This document shows positions 58,141-64,000 of a stretch of DNA of 64,000 bases, piece after piece. Positions within the stretch are counted from its first letter, which is position 1. Each line of letters starts with the position of its first letter. Origin of the DNA: Nematostella vectensis (Eukaryota; Cnidaria; Anthozoa; Actiniaria; Edwardsiidae); NCBI RefSeq assembly GCF_932526225.1, contig NC_064041.1, forward strand, positions 7,089,042 to 7,153,041, written 5' to 3'. Under the pieces are notes generated by a model. It made no database searches, was not told the origin of the DNA, and saw nothing but the letters and a program-made list of their open reading frames with translations. The position numbers and the translations under genes are program-made.

Positions 58141-58244
58141 TACCTTTACCTCGAGACTTTGGGAAACTTTTTCATTATTATTTTCTTTTAATTTCGTGTA
58201 TTTCCTACAATAAAATAATGCTCAAATGTATTTCCTACAATAAA

Positions 58245-59215
58245 ATAATGTTCATAATGCTCATTACTTGTTAGTAATCCAATTTTGTGAATGAGATATT
58301 TTTATGTTTTGGGTTTTGAGTACTACAACGGCTGGTACGGCCCCCGCAAAACTGCAGGATATTCTTCTTTTCTTTACAATTCTTTACCCGATTACCCGCC
58401 TGACGACATCAGTTATTTCAAACATTTGCCAAGGAGTTCGAACTTATCTGAGAGAAATTAAAGAACGTAATAAAGGGCTTGTTGATTATTATGGAATTCG
58501 GATAAATTACGTAACGTGTCCCTTTACTGGGATAAATTGTAATCGGTAGTAGGACTTAGCATATCTCGATACAAGCGTTAAAATATTCGAATGATTTATG
58601 TCATTATTCTCCCATAATAATGATAGAGAAACTGAGAGCAGCATTCATCTCCTTGCTGATAAGTGCAAACGTTGATGATTAAGCTGATGTGCCTATCAAG
58701 AAATGTTTTATTTCAATGAATATCCGGACGGACGTTGAAACACAGCCTGAAACGCTTTTTGTATTATGAAATATCCAAAAGATACTTAGACTTTAACACA
58801 CCTTTTTGGGGTCTTTCAATATTTTCTTTTCGCTCATTTCCTTTTCATTTATTAGAAAGAGGGCTATTTAAAAATTTGCTTGAAGTTTCCGTGGCAAGTG
58901 GAAGTTCGAATTTTTCTCGAGGCAACTGTTAGTAGCTGTTAGGAGTAGTTTTTAGACCTCCATTTCCTACATACAATACGATCGTCATAGTGCTCATAGT
59001 CGCTCACTACTTGTTAGTAATCCGATTTTGTAAATGATACATCGTTATTTTTTGGTTTTGAGTACTAAAAAGAATTCTTAGTGGTAAGGCGAAGGCCCAA
59101 AAACTGCAAGATATACTTCTTTTCTTCACTCGATTACCCCATGTCCCGAAAGAAATAAAAGAACGTAAAGGGTGTAATCATTATCGGCTAAACATTGTAA
59201 CGTTGTCCAACGGCA
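58245..59215. repeat. Diverged direct duplication upstream of the lectin gene
   Basis: TACTTGTTAGTAATCC, TTTTGGGTTTTGAGTACTA and AGAAATTAAAGAACGTAA in 58255-58550 return with changes at 59008-59190. The 81-codon frame in the first copy is broken in the second, so I do not call a gene. Confidence 0.65.
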
Positions 59216-59405
59216 CAAATATTAGTCGCATTTTTACCCATTTAACACGTCTTAATGACATTAATCTCCCATCTCTTTGATTCGGCGTTAGTTTGAGTTA
59301 TCAAAGATTTGAATTACTTAGGGTCGGAATACAATAAAAAACAAATATTTTCGAACTGATCAATTTCTCTCGTAGGTTCGAGTTATTATCCAGTTAAATT
59401 CACAA

Positions 59406-59604
59406 ATGGCTGCATCGATGTCAATGCTGTCAATCATTCTGCTGCTAGTGCGATACGTCGATGCAAATTACTGCGATGGCTTTTTCAAGATGCCGAATTC
59501 CATGTTACAAATGTTTAAGACAATAACTACAACCGAGAAAGACTGTGTCGAGTGATATGCAGACGAAACAGCGCTTGTTAATCGATCAACTACATCCGTG
59601 AAAA
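59406..59604 (+). pseudogene. Lectin gene exon 1: signal peptide and first half of PAN, disabled
   Basis: Frame lost by about one base near 59551, and a stop in the second frame near 59579. Donor GTTAGT at 59605 still fits the next exon's phase. Confidence 0.7.
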
Positions 59605-59610
59605 GTTAGT

Positions 59611-59613
59611 ATC

Positions 59614-59709
<96 letters not shown>

Positions 59710-59762
59710 GGACAGACAGACAGACAGACGGACAGACTTAGAGACGGACGGACAGACAGGGG
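59611..59762. repeat. (GACA)n microsatellite
   Basis: About 35 CAGA units begin 7 bases after the donor of lectin exon 1. Confidence 0.98.
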
Positions 59763-59907
59763 GAGACACAGAAACATGAAGAAAATATATATCGTAAAGC
59801 CACGCCCCTAATATATCGTAAAGCCACGCACCTAATGGCCATTTCCTTGTAATTTTTGGGGCACGTGCCCAACCCCCTGTTTTGGTTCTGATTTTAATCT
59901 CTTACAG

Positions 59908-60078
59908 GTCGCAATGTGAGTTGAATAGCGATACCCGTTTTGCGTTCCCTGGACACTCTTTTCCTGGCGCAGCGGCTGGCGCGTACTACGCTATAGTGAA
60001 ACCAGTGACCAAGTACAGTAACATGCACTGTAGCAGTGGTATGACGTGCAAGATGCGAGAAGGCGGAAAGACATACAA
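59908..60078 (+). CDS. Lectin gene exon 2: second half of PAN domain
   Basis: CELNSDTRFAFPGHSF, then YSNMHCSSGMTC. The donor GTGTGA after 60078 is chosen because it is the one that keeps phase 2 with the EGF exon; it is weak, and reading on gives a stop at 60089. Confidence 0.6.
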
Positions 60079-61073
60079 GTGTGAAGGTTAATAAATATAT
60101 GTTATTTACCAGCTGGGAGAAATACCGTGACCGAGGTCTTGAAAATACTGACCTTAATAAGACATGTTATTGGGGAAATGTTGTTCTTAACTCTACTCCC
60201 TAACTCAAGGTCGAAACTGCCCTAATAGTTAGTAGAGGGAGATGGTTAGGAAACCCGGCGAACTTTAAAGGATATAAACAATAGGCGCTCTCTGAAGTTG
60301 AACCAACCTATCACGTGATCACGAAGGTGTACAAACCAAGCGTACAGTACAAGAAAACAAGTACAGTAGCGTTTGTACAATACTGCATCAATTTTTCTAA
60401 AGGTCGATTTGCGGTTCCCTGCTAGCAGAGGCATCTTTTCTCTGTATTTCGCTGGGCTGGCGTTAGCCAGAAGGAAAGAAGTGCGGTATGGTTGCGTTAT
60501 GGATTCTTCGTTTACTCGGAAAATAAGAGAACAATAACATGTCTCCTCTGGTTTAGAGAACAATAATTTGATTTATAATGTGCTGGTAACTGAATGTCCC
60601 GCTCTACAAAATGATAATAAGCTGGTCAAAACGTTTGGGAGAAAAGTCAGAAGAAGCAAGCTCTCACAGTTTGCTGAGTCACTACGAAGGGAAGATAAGC
60701 ACAGAGCTCATAACCCGCAAAAGAGACAGGTTATACACACATGATAAATTAAAAACTTTTTAAATGTTTTGCTCCCTTTTAACCTTCAATAAAATGATAA
60801 TGAGAAAATCTTTAAAATATGTATAAGGATATCTTATACTAACCACAGATTACAAGTAAGAGGGGATGCTGTAGACATCACATGTCAAAGACATCATATT
60901 CGTTGAAGGGCGTTACTCGAAAACTAAAAGTAAATCGAGTACGATTTGATTGTTCATTTTTAGCTAACTCAGCTACCGTTAAAAATGGTCCTTCTTTTCA
61001 GTAACTGCTATCGTCTTTGTTATCTAATGAAACGTGCCATTAATAACGTTGATTAATTTTTGTTTCTTTGCAG

Positions 61074-61168
61074 TAATCCTTGTTTAAGCGGAGGGGCTTG
61101 TACTGATGGAAACAATGGCTTCACGTGCACTTGTCCCGCTGGTTACATGGGAAGCAAATGCGAAACTG
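61074..61168 (+). CDS. Lectin gene exon 3: EGF-like domain
   Basis: [18 protein letters not shown], then [12 protein letters not shown]: six cysteines in EGF spacing. Phase 2 to 1, donor GTAAGC. Confidence 0.9.
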
Positions 61169-61596
61169 GTAAGCATAATTATGTACGGTTATCATGATCT
61201 ATTGTGGACAAAGTTAATCGTTAATCAATCTCTAAATGTATAGGTAATCAGGTAATCATACGGTTGCAAATTCGATATGGAAATAATTTGCACCGAATGA
61301 GTTTTTCAAAGGTTCATGAGGAAAGGGGGTGGGTTCGTGCGCTCTTAGGGGAAATGATTAGGGAGACTTTGGTAATGCTTTCAAAAAGGAAACTCATTCA
61401 ACCGCAATTTCTGAAATCACAGCAGTTACTTTGAAATGAAGGTCCACCTTTTCCCCATATTAGGCCTTTTTTGCCGTGCTTCTCCCACATAATTCCCCAA
61501 GCGCCTCACCCTTCCTCTGCATTACCTACCTTAACGTCACACGGTAAAAGGGTGGCCGTTAAATAGATATAACTTTGATAATGCGATTTCTCCTAG

Positions 61597-61883
61597 GGAC
61601 GTCCATCACATGTTCCGGTGGAACGGCGGGACTGTCCTGTCCACAAAACACTGTCTTGGACATCCAGTGGGCCTTGTACGCCAGGCCCGCCCGAGAGCCG
61701 TGTCCCCATTCGGCCAACTACATCTGCAACGTACAATATCCCCAGACCCTCGCCAAGGTGCGAGAGTACTGCCAAGGGAAGCGGTCGTGTAGTTTTTATG
61801 TTAGTAATGACGCATTGGTAGGATTCGATCCTTGTCCTAATAAGTATAATTATCTCGAGGTTCGCTATGCTTGCATATCTTAA
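61597..61883 (+). CDS. Lectin gene exon 4: SUEL / rhamnose-binding lectin domain and stop
   Basis: 94 full codons with eight cysteines: ITCSGGTAGLSCPQNTVLDI, then YICNV, YCQGKRSCSFYVSND and FDPCPNKYNYLEVRYAC. This is the Gal_Lectin pattern; the domain binds galactose or rhamnose in sea-urchin egg and fish-egg lectins. Confidence 0.93.
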
Positions 61884-62335
61884 AAACACCATGTGCCAAA
61901 CGTTTTATCGTTAACCTGTATTGCACGTTTTTCATCATCGCACGAAATATCCTTAGCGTCGCTCGATTGCCTTTTCATACCACATGTTCATCAAGGTGAA
62001 ATTCATCATTGTTGTTTGACAACCATCACAATTATTAAATAATTGTTATTGACAGGCGAGTCACGCTAAATTATGTTAACGTGCAATACTCGTTAACGAT
62101 GTAACTTTTGGCATAAATGAATGTCCTTTTACCATTAATGATACGCAAGGTGTTGTAATTGGTGAAGTCAAACCATATCATAAATGTGTGTGCAAACATC
62201 TTAATCATGCACATGACAGCTGGCTTCTTGTAAAGTTGTTAAACAACCGACAATGGGGCTTGATATAAAAACACATCGTTGATTACTCATTTTTTATGTC
62301 AATTTTTAATGTATGTATCACTTTGCATGATGAAT

Positions 62336-62341
62336 AATAAA
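62336..62341 (+). promoter_or_regulatory. Poly(A) signal AATAAA, lectin gene
   Basis: Canonical hexamer about 450 bases after the lectin stop codon. Confidence 0.5.
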
Positions 62342-62514
62342 GTACTTGAATCTTCACGTCTTCTGATTACGCGGTTGTTGTAGTTCTAGAATAGGTGGAC
62401 AATTCCGAGGGAAGGGTGTGTGTATGTGTGGAGGGGGGGGGGGGGGATAGGGGAGGAATATTCGAAAGCAAGAGAGGGTGCTGTATCGACTATTTGTATT
62501 ATGTTATACCGTGA

Positions 62515-62935
62515 CAGGGGATCAAGCTTATGAGCCCCCCTGGCCATTACAGCTTATGAGCCCCCCCTGGCCATTACAGCTTATGAGTCCCCCTGGCCAT
62601 TACAGCTTATGAGCCCCCCCTGGCCATTACAGCTTATGAGCCCCCCCCCCCCACCTGGCCGTTACAACTTATGAGCCCCCCCTGGCCATTACAGCTTATG
62701 AGCCCCCCCTGGCCATTACAGCTTATGAGCACCCCCTGGCCGTTACAGCTTATGAGCACCCCCTGGCCATTACAGCTTATGAGCCCCCCTGGCCATTACA
62801 GTTTATGAGCCCCCCCTGGCCATTACAGCTTATGAGCCCCCCCTGGCCGTTACAGCTTATGAGCACCCCCTGGCCATTACAGCTTATGAGCCCCCCCTGG
62901 CCATTACAGCTTATGAGCACCCCTGGCTTGACATT
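62515..62935. repeat. 27-bp minisatellite, about fifteen units
   Basis: Units of CTTATGAGCCCCCCCTGGCC plus ATTACAG, with C-run length changes. The reverse frame with GLISCNGQ repeats is a by-product. Confidence 0.95.
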
Positions 62936-63344
62936 TAGACAGTCCGTAACACATTCCCAGAAATAAGAGACAACATGGCCGCCACGCATGCGTAATAGTG
63001 CACATACCATGTCAAAATGGCTGCCATTTACTGTAAGGAAATGTGGGGAGACATCACAATTTATCAAATTTTCTCGTTTCATAGATTTTGGGCTCACGAT
63101 GCAGGACTCGAAAAAAAAACCTTACCATTCGAGTGATACACTTTCCGTTCAAACGATGCCAGAGAAAGCCCTATAAATGTTCCTTGAATGGGAAGCAAAA
63201 TCAGGAGACTTTACTCTTTCCAAAGATACAGTGAAAACCCGCGAATACGATGCTAAAATTTAAGAACCCGTCAGACTAAAATCTCCCTGTTATACACCAT
63301 AAACTTGCCTACTTAAGATTTGTATTTTAATACAAATTAAAATT

Positions 63345-63386
63345 AAAATTAGGAGCTTAAAAGCTCCTTAAAAGCTCCTAATTTTC
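63345..63386. repeat. 14-bp inverted repeat
   Basis: AAAATTAGGAGCTT and AAGCTCCTAATTTT face each other across about 13 bases that also contain the AGCTCC motif. Confidence 0.85.
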
Positions 63387-63730
63387 AAGAAAATAAAAAG
63401 AACGTAAAAAAGTCTAATGCATTTAAAAGAAGATCGATGCCATATAAAATCCTTATTTCATGGACATGGTAATCTGGCAATCCTGCAAACCCCCACCCCC
63501 ACCCCCCTTCACCCCCAAATCGAATTTCTAATGGTCTGTCCCTTAGTGGGGGCTATCACAATAATTCAAAGCGTGCGTTGAGTACGCGATTTTATCTCAT
63601 GATTAAAGGACTAACATACCGTACTAAACGCAGTTCTTTTTAGCCCTCAGAAGAATTGTGATTGTCAGTTCCAGACTTTTATGGCATTTTATGGATTACC
63701 AAAACTTTTGTCCCCTTTCTATAAATGTGA

Positions 63731-63854
63731 ACTTTAGAAGCACACTAGCATGCACACATTGGCACCAGTCGGGCCAAGACGGGACGCTAGCACAGTCTAT
63801 TACCCGTGCAGTTCGGCAACCATGGACAGCTGTATGCTAGTGTGCTTCTAAAGT
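63731..63854. mobile_element. 124-bp MITE-like inverted repeat element
   Basis: ACTTTAGAAGCACACTAGCA at the left and TGCTAGTGTGCTTCTAAAGT at the right are perfect inverted ends. CCCTTTCTATA occurs just outside both ends (about 63714 and 63855) and may be the target duplication. Confidence 0.75.
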
Positions 63855-64000
63855 CCCTTTCTATAGATATTATTTAAAAAACGTCTTCTAGTTTTGGGAT
63901 CATATTTCATGCCTTTATTACACAGCCAAATCCCAGGCGTTTTACCTGGCTCCTTTGTTCGGACTGTACTTCTTTGTTGACCGCGAGGCCTGGGGATAGC
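63855..64000. other. Right edge, nothing recognised
   Basis: No exon, repeat or RNA gene is visible in the last bases. Confidence 0.4.

Larger units (their letters stand above)
59406..61883 (+). pseudogene. PAN/Apple-EGF-SUEL (rhamnose-binding) lectin gene with a broken first exon
   Basis: Four exons can be traced: 59406-59604, 59908-60078, 61074-61168 and 61597-61883. The first opens with a signal peptide (MAASMSMLSIILLLVRYVDA), then YCDGFFKMPNSML, the start of a PAN-like domain. Near 59550 the frame closes at TGA, and the family pattern goes on in another frame (ICRRNSAC), followed by a TAA and then SINYIREK. Two lesions are therefore needed to explain it. The second exon continues the PAN domain (SQCELNSDTRFAFPGHSF). 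The third is an EGF domain, and the fourth a galactose/rhamnose-binding SUEL domain ending LEVRYACIS. The later exons are intact, so decay may be recent, or the lesions may be assembly errors. The intact form would be secreted. Confidence 0.75.

Noticed and set aside
58304-58549. 81-codon frame (FWVLSTTTAGTAPAKLQD start)
   Set aside because: The diverged second copy at about 59040 breaks the frame, so there is no sign of selection on protein.
62777-63097. 106-codon reverse frame with GLISCNGQG repeats
   Set aside because: It is a by-product of the 27-bp minisatellite.

Overview
The window looks like nuclear DNA of an invertebrate animal, most likely an anthozoan cnidarian (sea anemone or coral). 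It has split genes with GT-AG introns, dense satellites and MITEs, and no bacterial features. Support for Cnidaria is a broken PAN-EGF-SUEL lectin gene and the rich set of secreted mosaic proteins; I could not confirm the species. All exons were joined by eye, using splice sites, codon phase and family motifs.

Layout, all on the + strand. (1) 1706-2131 is the last exon of a trypsin-fold protein whose catalytic serine position is valine, so it is a pseudoprotease. (2) 6549-20486 is a complete 19-exon gene for a secreted 1155-residue mosaic: signal peptide, WAP-like domain, 14 sushi/CCP domains, one F5/8 type C (discoidin) domain and a C-terminal Tudor-like domain. The coding length is a multiple of three and every junction keeps phase. 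(3) 21958-26805 holds a second F5/8C plus Tudor-like cassette in the same phases, with no leader exon visible. It may be an alternative 3' end of the gene before it or a tandem partial duplicate. Its last intron carries a 2.6 kb satellite. (4) 28579-30217 is SELENOF (Sep15): five exons, an in-frame TGA for selenocysteine, and a SECIS element about 1 kb downstream at 31190-31253, followed by a poly(A) signal. (5) 32589-42762 is DNAJA1, ten exons, 403 residues, ending in a CaaX box. (6) 52283-53395 is a single-exon rhodopsin-family GPCR with QRF in place of DRY. (7) 59406-61883 is a PAN-EGF-SUEL lectin gene whose first exon carries a frameshift and a stop.

Between and inside the genes lie many repeats: CAGGGGCG-type MITEs, a TTAA-flanked piggyBac-like MITE, a two-copy TIR family, a 0.9 kb TIR element holding a RecQ helicase fragment, a Penelope-like 3' end with GIY-YIG remnant and hammerhead-like core, and about fifteen tandem arrays. 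One array repeats a CACGTG E-box. The stretch from 43 to 52 kb holds no gene I can support.

The genes do not form one pathway. SELENOF and DNAJA1 are housekeeping protein-folding genes of the ER and cytosol. The pseudoprotease, sushi mosaic and lectin are secreted recognition or matrix proteins.
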